Shown here: positions 42,911 through 52,179 of the stretch, piece after piece | Numbering within the stretch: the first letter of the stretch is position 1 | Layout: each line of letters opens with the position of its first letter | NCBI RefSeq assembly: GCF_902506425.1 | Contig: NZ_LR732469.1 | Coordinates: 1,305,001 to 1,369,000 of the forward strand | Source: Novosphingobium sp. 9U | Lineage (GTDB): Bacteria > Pseudomonadota > Alphaproteobacteria > Sphingomonadales > Sphingomonadaceae | Direction of reading: 5' to 3' | Length of the DNA stretch: 64,000 nt | Program-made: the position numbers and the translations under genes | Notes under the pieces: generated by a model | The model's database searches: none | The model's input: the letters and a program-made list of their open reading frames with translations, nothing else | What the model was told of the DNA's origin: nothing

Positions 42911-43423
42911 TCAATCCTCGGCGAAAGCAGCTGCGATGACCAGCCGTTGCCCATCCCAGTCGGGTACGGCGGCCGCATTCATCGGCACCATGAAGCGCTT
43001 ACGTTTGCCACTCTCGTCCGGCGGACGCTCGATCTCGAGCACGTCGCCGGCGCCGTAGTTCTCGACGGCGATGCAGGTGCCCAGCGCCTGCCCTTCCATC
43101 GAGATCGCCGGCAAGCCGATGAGGTCGGCGTGATAGTACTCGCCCTCGTCCGGGTCGGGCATCTGCGAGCGCGGTACGGTCAGCGCCGTCCCACGCAGCT
43201 TCTCCGCCGTATTGCGGTCGGTCACTTCGGCGAAGCGGGCGATCGCGCCGCCCTTGCCGTCGTCCTTCAGCTTCGCGAGCGTCAGGCCGCCATCGTTGAA
43301 GGCGCGGTAGCGCTTGAGCGCCGCCACGCCTTCTCCGAACAGCTTGAGGCGCACCTCGCCCGTTATCCCGTGCGCGCCGGACACGGCGGCAAGGGTAACG
43401 GGACGGTCAGGCGACAGAGCCAA
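42911..43423 (-). CDS. rimM: 16S rRNA maturation factor RimM
   Basis: A 170-residue 30S assembly factor that binds S19. The N-terminal domain has VSGAHGITGEVRLKLFGEG (about residues 14-32), and the PRC-barrel domain has EYYHADLIGLPAI (about 96-108), VENYGAGDVLEIE and FMVPMNAAAVPDWD. It starts 2 bases after the rpsP stop codon. A 122-base gap to vapB follows, unlike the tight spacing elsewhere in this operon. Confidence 0.95.
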   Translation of the reverse strand: MALSPDRPVTLAAVSGAHGITGEVRLKLFGEGVAALKRYRAFNDGGLTLAKLKDDGKGGAIARFAEVTDRNTAEKLRGTALTVPRSQMPDPDEGEYYHADLIGLPAISMEGQALGTCIAVENYGAGDVLEIERPPDESGKRKRFMVPMNAAAVPDWDGQRLVIAAAFAED

Positions 43424-43425
43424 GA

Positions 43426-43896
43426 TCAGCCCTCAGCGGGAGCCTCGCTGCTCTCCACACGGGGCTCTTCTGCGCCCGGGTTCTCGGCGCCTTCAGCCGG
43501 AGCTTCGGCCGAGGGAGCCTGTGCGGCGGCAGCAGCGGCGGCTGCGGCTTCTTCAGCCTCGGCGGCCTTGGCAGCCTTGTCTTCGGCGCGCTCCTTGGCC
43601 TTCTTGCCGGGCTCGGCCTTGTTCGGGTTGTTGGAAGCGGGACGCTCCTTGATGCCAGCCTTGTCGAGCAGGCGAGCAACACGGTCGGTCGGCTGCGCGC
43701 CGACGCCCAGCCAGTAGCGCACGCGGTCCTCGACCAGCTTCACGCGGTTCTCGTCATCCTTGGCGAGCACCGGGTTGTAGGTACCCAGCTGCTCAAGGTA
43801 CTTACCATCGCGGGGCGAACGCGAGTTGGTGACGACGATACGGTAGTACGGACGCTTCTTGGCGCCACCGCGCGAGAGACGGATTGCTACGGACAT
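43426..43896 (-). CDS. rpsP: 30S ribosomal protein S16 with long acidic/alanine tail
   Basis: Residues 1-80 are canonical S16: [22 protein letters not shown], then [13 protein letters not shown], and [16 protein letters not shown]. From about residue 88 there is an extra tail of about 68 residues made of Lys, Ala and Glu ([28 protein letters not shown]), roughly doubling the normal 80-90 length. Such tails occur in several alphaproteobacteria; the role is unknown. Confidence 0.96.
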   Translation of the reverse strand: MSVAIRLSRGGAKKRPYYRIVVTNSRSPRDGKYLEQLGTYNPVLAKDDENRVKLVEDRVRYWLGVGAQPTDRVARLLDKAGIKERPASNNPNKAEPGKKAKERAEDKAAKAAEAEEAAAAAAAAAQAPSAEAPAEGAENPGAEEPRVESSEAPAEG

Positions 43897-43926
43897 TGCT
43901 TCAACCTTCCTTCTAGATTCTGATGC

Positions 43927-45363
43927 TTACTTCTTGAATTTGCTCATGTCGGGCAGGCTGCCGACGCCGCCACCCATTCCGCCGAGCGCATTGCCGAGGC
44001 CGGGCATCGCGCCCTCAAGGCCGCCCTTGCCGAACATCGCGGCCAGGCCCTTCAGGCCGCCCATCTTTTTGATCTGCTTCATCGCCTTGCCCATTTCCTG
44101 GTGCATCTTGAGCAGCTTGTTCACGTCCTGGACTTGTGTGCCCGAGCCCTTGGCGACGCGGATCTTGCGCTTGGCGTTGAGCAGCGCCGGGTTGACACGC
44201 TCCTTGATCGTCATCGAGCCGATGATCGCGTCCATGCGCAGCAGCACGCGCTCGTCCATGCCCGAGGCTGCCATCGCCGCCTTGGCCTTCTTCATGCCCG
44301 GCATCATGCCCGCGAGCGCGCCCAAGCCGCCCATGTTCTGCATCTGCTTCAGCTGCATGCGCAGGTCGTTCATGTCGAACTTGCCCTGCTCCATGCGCTT
44401 GGCGAGCGCTTCGGCGTCCTCCAGCTTGACCGTCTCGGCCGCCTTCTCGACGAGGCTGACGATGTCACCCATGCCGAGGATCCGGTTGGCGACCCGGGCG
44501 GGCTGGAACACCTCGATCGCGTCGAGCTTCTCGCCCGTGCCCGCAAACTTGATCGGCTTGCCGGTAACGGCACGCATCGACAGCGCCGCACCGCCGCGCG
44601 CATCGCCGTCCATCCGTGTCAGCACGACGCCGGTGAGGTCAACCTGCCCAGCGAACGACTGCGCGACGTTGACCGCGTCCTGGCCGGTCAGCGAGTCGAC
44701 CACCAGCAGCACTTCGCGCGGGGTCGAGATGGCGGAAACCGCCTTCATCTCGTCCATCAACTGCTGGTCGACGTGGAGGCGGCCAGCGGTGTCGAGCAGC
44801 AGCACGTCGATAGCCTGCAGCTTGGCCGACTGCAGCGCGCGAGTGGCGATCTCGGTGGGCTGCTGCCCGGCGATGATGGGCAGGGTGGCAACGCCGACTT
44901 GCTCGCCGAGCACCTTCAGCTGCTCCTGCGCCGCCGGACGATTGACGTCCAGCGATGCCATCATCGCCTTCTTGCCGTGCTTCTCCTTTAGGAGCTTGGC
45001 GATCTTGGCGGTGCTGGTGGTCTTGCCCGAGCCCTGCAGGCCGACCATCATGATGACGACCGGCGGGCTGGCGTTCAGGTCGAGCTCGGGCGTGGTCTCG
45101 CCGCCCAGCGTCTCGATCAGGGCATCGTTGACGATCTTGATGACCTGCTGGCCCGGCGTGACCGAGCGCAGCACGTCCTGGCCTACGGCCTTCTCGGTGA
45201 CCTGGTCGACGAAGCGTCGCACCACCGGCAGCGCCACGTCGGCTTCGAGAAGCGCGATTCGCACCTCGCGCATGGCATCGCGAACGTCCTGCTCCTTGAG
45301 CGCACCGCGCCCACGCAGCTTGTCGAACACACCACCGAGACGATCGGACAGGCTGTCGAACAT
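43927..45363 (-). CDS. ffh: signal recognition particle protein Ffh
   Basis: A 478-residue SRP54 GTPase that guides membrane proteins to FtsY and the translocon. N domain about 1-95; G domain with GLQGSGKTTS (about 108-117), DVNRPAAQEQL, DTAGRLHVDQQLMDEM (about 190-205) and TRMDGDARGGAAL (about 248-260); the Met-rich M domain binds 4.5S RNA (MKQIKKMGGLKGLAAMFGKGG). It is the first gene of the ffh-rpsP-rimM-(vapBC)-trmD-rplS cluster. Confidence 0.97.
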   Translation of the reverse strand: MFDSLSDRLGGVFDKLRGRGALKEQDVRDAMREVRIALLEADVALPVVRRFVDQVTEKAVGQDVLRSVTPGQQVIKIVNDALIETLGGETTPELDLNASPPVVIMMVGLQGSGKTTSTAKIAKLLKEKHGKKAMMASLDVNRPAAQEQLKVLGEQVGVATLPIIAGQQPTEIATRALQSAKLQAIDVLLLDTAGRLHVDQQLMDEMKAVSAISTPREVLLVVDSLTGQDAVNVAQSFAGQVDLTGVVLTRMDGDARGGAALSMRAVTGKPIKFAGTGEKLDAIEVFQPARVANRILGMGDIVSLVEKAAETVKLEDAEALAKRMEQGKFDMNDLRMQLKQMQNMGGLGALAGMMPGMKKAKAAMAASGMDERVLLRMDAIIGSMTIKERVNPALLNAKRKIRVAKGSGTQVQDVNKLLKMHQEMGKAMKQIKKMGGLKGLAAMFGKGGLEGAMPGLGNALGGMGGGVGSLPDMSKFKK

Positions 45364-45485
45364 GAGCAGTCCACTCCAGTTGCCGCGAGCGAAAACCCGC
45401 GAAACGCCAAAAACGCCGGCGGACGAAACCTCGTCAGCCAGCGTCTAAATAGTCACCCCCTCACAGCCCAAAAAAGCGCCGCGAA

Positions 45486-45626
45486 GGTATGGTGAGATTT
45501 GGTTCAGGCCGGAGCGAGAATGGTGGCCTTCCGAGAACCGGAGCGGAGCGACCTTCATGGTCGTGAGCACCGGAAGCGCAGGAGGCTGCCGTTCGCAGCC
45601 CGGCATGGACCAAATATCGCCATACC
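45486..45626. repeat. 141-base near-complete palindrome (long hairpin or MITE-like element)
   Basis: The ends GGTATGGTGAGATTTGGTTC (45486-45505) and its inverted copy (45607-45626) match at 17 of 20 bases. Inside, 45514-45530 and 45580-45594 pair again (GAATGGTGGCCTTCC with GGAGGCTGCCGTTC, with G-U pairs), and GACC-TTCAT-GGTC forms the tip. Several mismatches are G-U or paired changes, which points to a selected structure. It lies between ffh and tRNA-Ala. Confidence 0.7.
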
Positions 45627-45633
45627 GAAAGAA

Positions 45634-45709
<76 letters not shown>

Positions 45710-45817
45710 GTTCCATTCGACCAGACCAACCCTGGGAGGCCGATCCGCCCCGAGGTCCAGCCCCGGGAGGCCGCCCCTCTAAGAGCGGTTCCCAAGGTTG
45801 GCAAGGGGGAAATTTCA

Positions 45818-45844
45818 GGAGCGGTCAGCCAAGGCGACCGCTCC
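45818..45844 (-). terminator. terminator after the FYDLG protein gene
   Basis: Perfect 9-bp stem GGAGCGGTC / GACCGCTCC with a 9-base loop, then TGAAATTTCC on the minus strand; it begins 8 bases after the stop codon. Confidence 0.7.
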
Positions 45845-45852
45845 CGAAGTGA

Positions 45853-46173
45853 TCACGTATCGTGCTCGTCCTCGGTCTCTGCGCCCGGGATGCCGAGATC
45901 GTCGTCGCCGCCAAGGTCCACATCGTTGTCCGGCGAATCGCCGTCCTCGTCGATGTCCAGATCCTCCTCGGCGAGATCGGAATCCTCCTCCTCGACGACT
46001 TCCTTCTTCTGCACTTCCTCGAACTGCACGGGCTGCTTGGACTTGAGCACAGGCTCAGGGTTCCACTGGTTGCCGCACTCGATGCAGGTGACGGGGTCAT
46101 CCTTGCCGAGGTCGTAGAACCGCGTGCCGCACTTCGGGCAGCCGTGCTTGGCGCCCCATTCCGGGTTGACCAT
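45853..46173 (-). CDS. FYDLG-type zinc-ribbon protein with acidic tail (TIGR02300-like)
   Basis: A 106-residue protein. The first 40 residues form a zinc ribbon: [22 protein letters not shown] (cysteines at about 12, 15, 30 and 33) with the alphaproteobacterial FYDLG signature. The remainder is strongly acidic ([19 protein letters not shown]) and probably unstructured. Its role is unknown; it is widely conserved in alphaproteobacteria and often lies next to aroA, as here (divergent). ATG 46173 is the family start ([15 protein letters not shown]). Confidence 0.88.
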   Translation of the reverse strand: MVNPEWGAKHGCPKCGTRFYDLGKDDPVTCIECGNQWNPEPVLKSKQPVQFEEVQKKEVVEEEDSDLAEEDLDIDEDGDSPDNDVDLGGDDDLGIPGAETEDEHDT

Positions 46174-46356
46174 GAAAATTCCTCGTCTGGCGGGTCCAGG
46201 AAGGCCCGCGCTGAAAATCTTGTACTTGATGGGTTGGCCCCGCTGCGAAATCAAGCAGCGCTGACCGCATCAGGGCGCGCGCCTTGCCATAGCCGGTGCC
46301 CCCTGTCAAAAGCCCGCCGCTCACCTGCCATCCAGCTTGCCACGAAAGAGCGACCT

Positions 46357-47730
46357 GTGACCGCCCACTCCTCTGCCGCCCACAGCATGACTGGCATGCG
46401 TCCTCGGCGCTTCCTGCCCAACGGAGCGCTGCGGGGCCGCGTGCGCGTGCCGGGCGACAAGTCGATCAGCCACCGCGCGATCATGCTCTCCTCGCTCGCG
46501 GTGGGCGAGAGCCGCATCACCGGCCTGCTCGAAGGCGAGGACGTCCTGGCGACGGCGGCCGCTATGCGGGCGATGGGCGCGCATGTCGAGCGGACCGGAT
46601 CCGGCGAGTGGCGGGTCAACGGCGTCGGCGTCGGTGCGCTGCTCCAGCCCGAGCAGGCGCTCGACATGGGCAACTCGGGCACTTCGACGCGGCTGCTGAT
46701 GGGGCTCATCGCCAGTCATCCGATCCAGGCGACGTTTGTCGGCGACGGCAGCTTGTCGAAACGTCCGATGGGGCGCGTGATCGAGCCGCTCTCACTCATG
46801 GGCGCCGATGTCACCTCCACTGTCGGCGGCCGCCTGCCGCTGATCCTGCGTGGCGCATCGCCCGCGGTGCCGATCCGCTACCGCCTCCCGGTCGCCTCCG
46901 CCCAGGTGAAGAGCGCGGTGCTGCTGGCCGGCCTCAACACGCCCGGGATCACCACGGTGGTCGAGCCGGTGCCGACGCGCGATCATTCCGAGCGCATGCT
47001 GCGAGGCTTCGGCGCGGACCTGAACGTCGAAGTGGACGATGACGGCGCGCGCGTGATCACTGTGCGCGGCGAGGCGGAACTGCGCCCGCAGGTGATCGAC
47101 GTACCGGGCGACCCCTCCTCGGCCGCATTCTTCGTGGTGGCCGCGCTGCTGGTCGAGGGCTCCGACCTGACGATCGAGAACGTCGGCCTCAATCCCACTC
47201 GCGCCGCGCTGTTCGACGTGCTGCGCCAGATGGGCGGCAGCATCGAGGAAGTTAACCGCCGCGAAGTCGGTGGCGAGCCGGTCGCCGACTTGCTCGTGCG
47301 TCACTCGGCGTTGCGCGGTATCGAGGTCGACCCGTCGGTCGCACCCAGCATGATCGACGAATTCCCGATCCTGTTTGTCGCGGCCGCAATGGCGCAGGGC
47401 CGCACGACGACCAGCGGGCTCGACGAACTGCGGGTTAAGGAATCCGACCGGCTCGCCGTCATGGCCACCGCCCTTTCGGCTGCCGGCGCTCGCGTAGAGG
47501 AACGCGAGGATGGCCTGGTGATCGAAGGCACTGGCGGCGAGCTGCTGCGTGGCGGATCAAACCACCCCGTCGCAACCCACCTCGACCATCGCATCGCCAT
47601 GAGCATGGCCGTCGCCGGGCTCGTCAGCCGCAGCGGTGTCGAGATCGATGATACTCGCCCGATCGCCACCAGCTTTCCCACGTTCGAAGGGTTGCTCGAC
47701 GGCGCGGCGATCAGCGAAGCGCGCGCATGA
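46357..47730 (+). CDS. aroA: 3-phosphoshikimate 1-carboxyvinyltransferase (EPSP synthase)
   Basis: Sixth step of the shikimate pathway. The 457-residue two-domain protein has [16 protein letters not shown] (about residues 29-44), [20 protein letters not shown] (about 104-123), [14 protein letters not shown] and the C-terminal [16 protein letters not shown] and [12 protein letters not shown] segment ([12 protein letters not shown]). I chose GTG 46357 because GAAAGAG lies 7 bases upstream; ATG 46387 is the alternative. The LMGLIASHP sequence at the glyphosate-binding loop resembles class II, natively tolerant enzymes. The stop overlaps cmk (ATGA). Confidence 0.95.
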   Translation: MTAHSSAAHSMTGMRPRRFLPNGALRGRVRVPGDKSISHRAIMLSSLAVGESRITGLLEGEDVLATAAAMRAMGAHVERTGSGEWRVNGVGVGALLQPEQALDMGNSGTSTRLLMGLIASHPIQATFVGDGSLSKRPMGRVIEPLSLMGADVTSTVGGRLPLILRGASPAVPIRYRLPVASAQVKSAVLLAGLNTPGITTVVEPVPTRDHSERMLRGFGADLNVEVDDDGARVITVRGEAELRPQVIDVPGDPSSAAFFVVAALLVEGSDLTIENVGLNPTRAALFDVLRQMGGSIEEVNRREVGGEPVADLLVRHSALRGIEVDPSVAPSMIDEFPILFVAAAMAQGRTTTSGLDELRVKESDRLAVMATALSAAGARVEEREDGLVIEGTGGELLRGGSNHPVATHLDHRIAMSMAVAGLVSRSGVEIDDTRPIATSFPTFEGLLDGAAISEARA

Positions 47731-48341
47731 TCATCGCCGTCGATGGCCCGACCGCGTCGGGCAAGGGCACCATCGCCAAGGCCCTCTCGGTGCACTTCGG
47801 CCTGCCACACCTCGACACGGGCCTGCTCTATCGTGCGGTCGGCCGGCAATGCTTCCTGGATGACGGCAATCCGGACGACGGCGGCGACGCTCTGGCGGCG
47901 ACAAGCTTCCCCGATGCACTGCTGGACGATCCCGAATTGCGCTCCGAAGCGAGCGGTGGGCTGGCGAGCCGCGTCTCGATCCACCCGTCCGTCCGCCAGG
48001 CCCTGTTCGACCGCCAGCGCAGCTTCGCGCTGCAAGCTGGCGGCGCCGTGCTCGACGGCCGTGACATCGGCACTGTCATCGCCCCTGACGCCGACGTGAA
48101 GCTGTTCGTCACCGCCAGCGTCGAAGCGCGTGCGCGCCGGCGCTACCTGGAGATGCAGGCACAAGGCCGCGATGTATCGCTCGACGACATCGCCGCCGAT
48201 CTTGCGGCGCGGGATGCGCGCGACACGCAGCGCAAGGATGCGCCGCTGGTCGCGGCGGCCAATGCCGTGGTGCTGGATACGTCCGACCTCGACCGCGACG
48301 AAGCGGTCGCCGCAGCGATCGCCCTGGTACAAGGACGCTGA
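47727..48341 (+). CDS. cmk: cytidylate kinase
   Basis: Phosphorylates CMP and dCMP. The 204-residue P-loop kinase has [19 protein letters not shown] (about residues 2-20), [11 protein letters not shown] (about 30-40), the lid segment and [25 protein letters not shown] (about 108-132, positions only). ATG overlaps the aroA stop codon. aroA-cmk-rpsA is a conserved order in proteobacteria. Confidence 0.97.
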   Translation: MIIAVDGPTASGKGTIAKALSVHFGLPHLDTGLLYRAVGRQCFLDDGNPDDGGDALAATSFPDALLDDPELRSEASGGLASRVSIHPSVRQALFDRQRSFALQAGGAVLDGRDIGTVIAPDADVKLFVTASVEARARRRYLEMQAQGRDVSLDDIAADLAARDARDTQRKDAPLVAAANAVVLDTSDLDRDEAVAAAIALVQGR

Positions 48342-48368
48342 TCCTCCTCGCCCCGCTGGGGAGAGGAT
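48341..48368. repeat. short palindrome, family C, behind cmk
   Basis: ATCCTC ... CCCC-GCT-GGGG ... GAGGAT directly at the cmk stop codon. It may act as a terminator between cmk and rpsA. Confidence 0.5.
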
Positions 48369-48592
48369 GCTAGCGCCCAGCCCCCCAATCTCCTTGCTTT
48401 TCGCGACCCACAGGCATAAGGGCCGCCGGTCTAGCGGGGCGCAAACCTCGCCAGGCGCCGCGAACGGTATCCGGCCGCCGCGGCAGTTCGGCCCTTTTTG
48501 GCCCGCTTACGCAATGGTGCGGAAGGCGGAGGAAAGACCGGCGGAAACAACCGCCTGGCCGGAATACCAAACTCGAGAGAGACAACTCATTT

Positions 48593-50323
48593 ATGGCCAC
48601 TATGGCAAATCCCACTCGCGATGATTTCGCGAAAATGCTCGACGAGCAGCTCGGCGGCGCCGGCGAAGAAGGCTTCGAAGGTCGCGTCGTCAAGGGCACC
48701 ATCACCGCGATCGAGAACGACAAGGCTGTCATCGACGTCGGTCTCAAGAGCGAAGGCCGCGTGCCGCTGCGCGAGTTCGCGCGCGGTGAAAACGGCGAGC
48801 ACGGCCTGAAGGTCGGCGACGAAGTCGAAGTCTATGTGGACCGCGTCGAGAATGCCGACGGCGAAGCGATGCTGTCGCGCGACCGCGCTCGCCGCGAAGC
48901 CGCATGGGACAAGCTCGAGAGCGAGTTCGGCGAAGGCAAGCGCGTCGACGGCGTGATCTTCGGCCGCGTCAAGGGCGGCTTCACCGTTGACCTCGACGGC
49001 GCCGTGGCGTTCCTGCCCGGCTCGCAGGTCGATATCCGCCCGGTCCGCGACGTCGGCCCGCTGATGGACATCCCGCAGCCGTTCCAGATCCTCAAGATGG
49101 ATCGCCGCCGCGGCAACATCGTCGTGTCGCGTCGCGCCGTTCTGGAAGAGACCCGCGCCGAGCAGCGCAGCGAGCTGATCGACAAGCTGACCGAAGGTCA
49201 GGTGATCGAGGGCGTGGTCAAGAACATCACCGACTACGGTGCGTTCGTCGACCTCGGCGGCATCGATGGCCTGCTCCATGTCACCGACATGAGCTACAAG
49301 CGCGTCAACCACCCGAGCGAGGTCATCAACATCGGTGACACCGTGAAGGTGCAGATCATCCGCATCAACTCGGAAACCCAGCGCATCAGCCTCGGCATGA
49401 AGCAGCTGGAAAGCGATCCTTGGGAAGGCGCAGCAGTCAAGTACCCCGTTGGCGCCAAGCTGCACGGCACCGTCACCAACATCACCGAATACGGCGCCTT
49501 CGTGGAGCTGGAAGCCGGGATCGAGGGTCTGGTCCACGTTTCGGAAATGTCCTGGACCAAGAAGAACGTCCATCCCGGCAAGATCGTCTCGACCTCGCAG
49601 GAAGTCGACGTGGTCGTGCTCGAGGTCGACTCCGAGAAGCGCCGCATCAGCCTTGGCCTCAAGCAGGCCATCGGCAATCCCTGGGAAGACTTCGCGGCTA
49701 ACCACCCGGTCGGCAGCCAGGTCGAGGGCGAAGTCAAGAACGCCACCGAGTTCGGCCTGTTCATCGGCTTGGACGGCGACGTCGATGGCATGGTCCACAT
49801 GTCCGACATCGCGTGGGGCATCTCGGGCGAGGACGCGCTGGCTCTGCACCGCAAGGGCGAGCAGGTCTCGGCCATCGTTCTCGACGTCGACATCGAGAAG
49901 GAGCGCATCAGCCTCGGCATGAAGCAGCTTGAGCGTGGTGCTCCGGCTGCGGGCGGCGGCGCGACGGCAGCAGCCGGCGGCGCGGGTGCCGGCGGTCTGC
50001 GCCGTGGTGAAGTCACCACCGTCACCGTGCTCGAAGTTCGCGACGGCGGCCTCGAAGTGCAGGCTGGCGACGATGGCGCCACCGGCTTCATCAAGCGCTC
50101 GGACCTCGGTCGCGATCGCGACGAGCAGCGTCCCGATCGTTTCCAGGTCGGCCAGAAGCTCGATGCGATGGTCATCGGCTTCGACCGCTCCAAGAAGCCC
50201 AACTTCTCGGTCAAGGCGCGTCAGCTCGCCGAAGAGAAGGAAGCGGTGGAGCAGTACGGTTCGTCCGACTCGGGTGCGTCGCTCGGCGACATCCTGGGCG
50301 AAGCGCTCAAGGGTCGTAGCTGA
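48593..50323 (+). CDS. rpsA: 30S ribosomal protein S1
   Basis: A 576-residue mRNA-binding ribosomal protein with six S1 (OB) domains: clear copies start near residues 36, 122 (VDGVIFGRVKGGFTVDL), 206 (GVVKNITDYGAFVDLGG), 291 (GTVTNITEYGAFVELEAG), 378 (GEVKNATEFGLFIGLDG) and 478. A Gly/Ala stretch (GGGATAAAGGAGAGG, about 450-465) links domains 5 and 6. ATG 48593 is used; ATG 48602 would also fit. Confidence 0.96.
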   Translation: MATMANPTRDDFAKMLDEQLGGAGEEGFEGRVVKGTITAIENDKAVIDVGLKSEGRVPLREFARGENGEHGLKVGDEVEVYVDRVENADGEAMLSRDRARREAAWDKLESEFGEGKRVDGVIFGRVKGGFTVDLDGAVAFLPGSQVDIRPVRDVGPLMDIPQPFQILKMDRRRGNIVVSRRAVLEETRAEQRSELIDKLTEGQVIEGVVKNITDYGAFVDLGGIDGLLHVTDMSYKRVNHPSEVINIGDTVKVQIIRINSETQRISLGMKQLESDPWEGAAVKYPVGAKLHGTVTNITEYGAFVELEAGIEGLVHVSEMSWTKKNVHPGKIVSTSQEVDVVVLEVDSEKRRISLGLKQAIGNPWEDFAANHPVGSQVEGEVKNATEFGLFIGLDGDVDGMVHMSDIAWGISGEDALALHRKGEQVSAIVLDVDIEKERISLGMKQLERGAPAAGGGATAAAGGAGAGGLRRGEVTTVTVLEVRDGGLEVQAGDDGATGFIKRSDLGRDRDEQRPDRFQVGQKLDAMVIGFDRSKKPNFSVKARQLAEEKEAVEQYGSSDSGASLGDILGEALKGRS

Positions 50324-50326
50324 GCC

Positions 50327-50436
50327 AGGCTATTAGGCGACGTTTGCGCAGCAAACGGTAGCCTAGCCGCCGATCAGGCGAAGCTCGGCCGGCGGGTCGA
50401 AGAACCCGTCCGACGTCATGGGGTGCAAACCCCATG
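50327..50436 (+). other. chain of hairpins in the rpsA 3' region (structured RNA candidate)
   Basis: Three hairpins follow the rpsA stop codon: (1) 50327-50364, outer AGGCTA / TAGCCT around CGTTTGC-GCA-GCAAACG; (2) about 50393-50407, CGGGT / ACCCG; (3) 50417-50436, CATGGGGT-GCAA-ACCCCATG, a perfect 8-bp stem with a GNRA-type loop. They end just before a strong terminator. This could be a 3'-UTR RNA or a processed small RNA. Confidence 0.5.
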
Positions 50437-50460
50437 GCGGCTGAGCCAAGCACCGAACAG

Positions 50461-50500
50461 AAAAGCCCGCCCGGCACTCAGCCGCGGCGGGCTTTTTCTT
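50461..50500 (+). terminator. intrinsic terminator of the rpsA transcript
   Basis: AAAAGCCCGCC pairs perfectly with GGCGGGCTTTT, followed by T-rich sequence (TTTTTCTT). The strongest Rho-independent terminator in the window. Confidence 0.92.
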
Positions 50501-50573
50501 GACCTCCGTTCGTGTCGAAGAAGGGGTGACATGCTCGGAGCACGCCGTAGATGGTAGCGCGAGGAGACCGCCC

Positions 50574-51332
50574 ATGCTCGAAGTGCACCAGTTCCCCTGC
50601 CTGTCCGACAACTATGGCTTCCTGCTCCACGATCCGGTGAGCCTGGAAACAGCCTGCATCGACACGCCGGATGCCGACGCCTACTTGCGCGAGGCCGCCG
50701 GAAGAGGCTGGCAGATCACGCAGATCTGGAACACGCATTGGCATCCCGATCACGCCGGCGGCAATGCCGCGATCAAGGCCGCGACTGGCTGCGTCGTCGT
50801 TGCACCCGAAGTCGATGCCTCGAAGATCGAGGCGATCGATCGCATGGTGAAGCATGGCGATGTGGTGAGCCTGGGCGGCTACTCGGCGCAGATGATCGAT
50901 GTCGGCGGCCACACCAAAGGGCACGTCGCCTACCATGTCCCGGAAGCAGGCATGGCTTTCGTAGGTGATGCTCTCTTTGCGCTAGGCTGCGGCCGAATGT
51001 TCGAAGGCACTGCACCGCAGTTCTGGGCCAGTCTCTTGCGCCTCAAGGCCCTCCCGCCGCAAACCATGCTCTACTGCGCGCACGAGTACACCGCCTCAAA
51101 CGCTCGCTTCGCGCTACACGCCGATCCCGACAACCGCGAACTCGCTGCCTACGCCGAAGAGATCGCCACTCGCCGAGCCAAGGACCAGCCGACGGTCCCG
51201 ACCAAGTTGGACCGCGAATTAGCCGCAAACCCGTTCCTGCGAGCCGACGATCTTATGCTACAAACACGCTGGGGCGGCGGAGATGCGATCGCGACCTTTG
51301 CTGCGCTCAGGGCTGCAAAGGACACGTTTTAG
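50574..51332 (+). CDS. gloB: hydroxyacylglutathione hydrolase (glyoxalase II)
   Basis: Releases lactate from S-lactoylglutathione in methylglyoxal detoxification. The 252-residue metallo-beta-lactamase-fold enzyme has the metal motif THWHPDHAGG (about residues 55-64), a His in GGHTKGHVAY (about 110), the bridging Asp in FVGDALFALGCGRMFEGT (about 130) and the C-terminal His in CAHEYTASNARFA (about 167). GAGGAG precedes ATG 50574. Confidence 0.94.
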   Translation: MLEVHQFPCLSDNYGFLLHDPVSLETACIDTPDADAYLREAAGRGWQITQIWNTHWHPDHAGGNAAIKAATGCVVVAPEVDASKIEAIDRMVKHGDVVSLGGYSAQMIDVGGHTKGHVAYHVPEAGMAFVGDALFALGCGRMFEGTAPQFWASLLRLKALPPQTMLYCAHEYTASNARFALHADPDNRELAAYAEEIATRRAKDQPTVPTKLDRELAANPFLRADDLMLQTRWGGGDAIATFAALRAAKDTF

Positions 51333-51538
51333 AAAAGCTTACTAGCGCACCGCGCATGAGCGAGCAGACAGATTGGCGATAAGCCTTCCCGCGCTCGGCT
51401 CGCCAGTAATCCCCGTAATTCGCGCCGCGCAGCTGATGATCGTGTGGCACATAACCACGTCGCCATACTGGATTGCCGAAGCGCCCAGGTGACGGCCACC
51501 GGCTCCTTCACATCAGCCCCCGAGCGCCGCAAACGAAA

Positions 51539-51560
51539 ACCCCCGCACGATGGCGGGGGT
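51539..51560 (-). terminator. terminator of the F0 ATP synthase operon
   Basis: ACCCCCGC / GCGGGGGT, a perfect 8-bp stem with a 6-base loop, followed on the minus strand by TTTTCGTTT; located 28 bases after the atpF stop. Confidence 0.85.
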
Positions 51561-51588
51561 CTGTAAGCTCAGCCTTGGACCGAAGCGA

Positions 51589-52179
51589 TCAAATCGCGCC
51601 GATGGACTGGTCCACCAGCGCGCGGTCGGCGTCGGCGGAGTAGTTGTTGCGGATGAGGCCTTTCGCCGCCTCGGCCGCCGCGCGCGCAGCCTTGGTGCGC
51701 AAGTCGGCGACCGCGGAACGCTCGGCAGCGCCGATCTTGTCCTGCGCCATCTTCTCACGACGGGCGATCACCTCGGTGGTGTCGGCCTCTGCCTTGGCGA
51801 CGATCGCTTCGGCTTCGTGGCGTGCATGCTCGATCACCGATGCCGCATCCTTTTCGGCATTGGCGATCTTGTCGGCGTACTCCTGACGGAGTGCCTCGGC
51901 TTCAGCGCGGAGCGACTTGGCCTGTTCGAGCTGGCTCTTGATGTCGGCGATCTTCGCATCGAGGCCGGAGGTGACCAGCTTGGGCACACCCTTCCACAAC
52001 GCGATCAGGATCAGCACGATCATGGAGGTGCTGACGATGGCCACCGGCGGGGCAACGCCCAGCAACATCGGCTCGGCATGCTCCGTGCCGGCGTGGGTTA
52101 CGGCATGGGCGCCAGCATCGGGCGCGTCGCCGGGAAGTCCGGAGACGTCCTGAGCTTCGGAGAGCGGTGCATCAGCCAT
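51589..52179 (-). CDS. atpF: F0 ATP synthase subunit b
   Basis: Peripheral stalk subunit. The 196-residue protein has an Ala/His-rich N-terminal extension (about 45 residues), one membrane helix (VAIVSTSMIVLILIALW, about 50-66) and a long charged helix (AKIADIKSQLEQAKSLRAEAEALRQEY and onward). The start overlaps the atpF' stop by 8 bases. The b versus b' assignment follows the gene order of alphaproteobacteria and is less certain than the family. Confidence 0.9.
   Translation of the reverse strand: MADAPLSEAQDVSGLPGDAPDAGAHAVTHAGTEHAEPMLLGVAPPVAIVSTSMIVLILIALWKGVPKLVTSGLDAKIADIKSQLEQAKSLRAEAEALRQEYADKIANAEKDAASVIEHARHEAEAIVAKAEADTTEVIARREKMAQDKIGAAERSAVADLRTKAARAAAEAAKGLIRNNYSADADRALVDQSIGAI

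Noticed and set aside
48587..49849. 420-codon open frame antisense to rpsA
   Set aside because: Mirror of the repeated S1 domains; no start signal, and rpsA is certain.
51329..51532. 67-codon minus-strand frame behind gloB
   Set aside because: Arg/Ser-rich content without domain; an alternative frame in the same place has a protein-like stretch (GYVPHDHQLRGANYGDYWR) but no start codon. Possibly a decayed gene, not strong enough to list.
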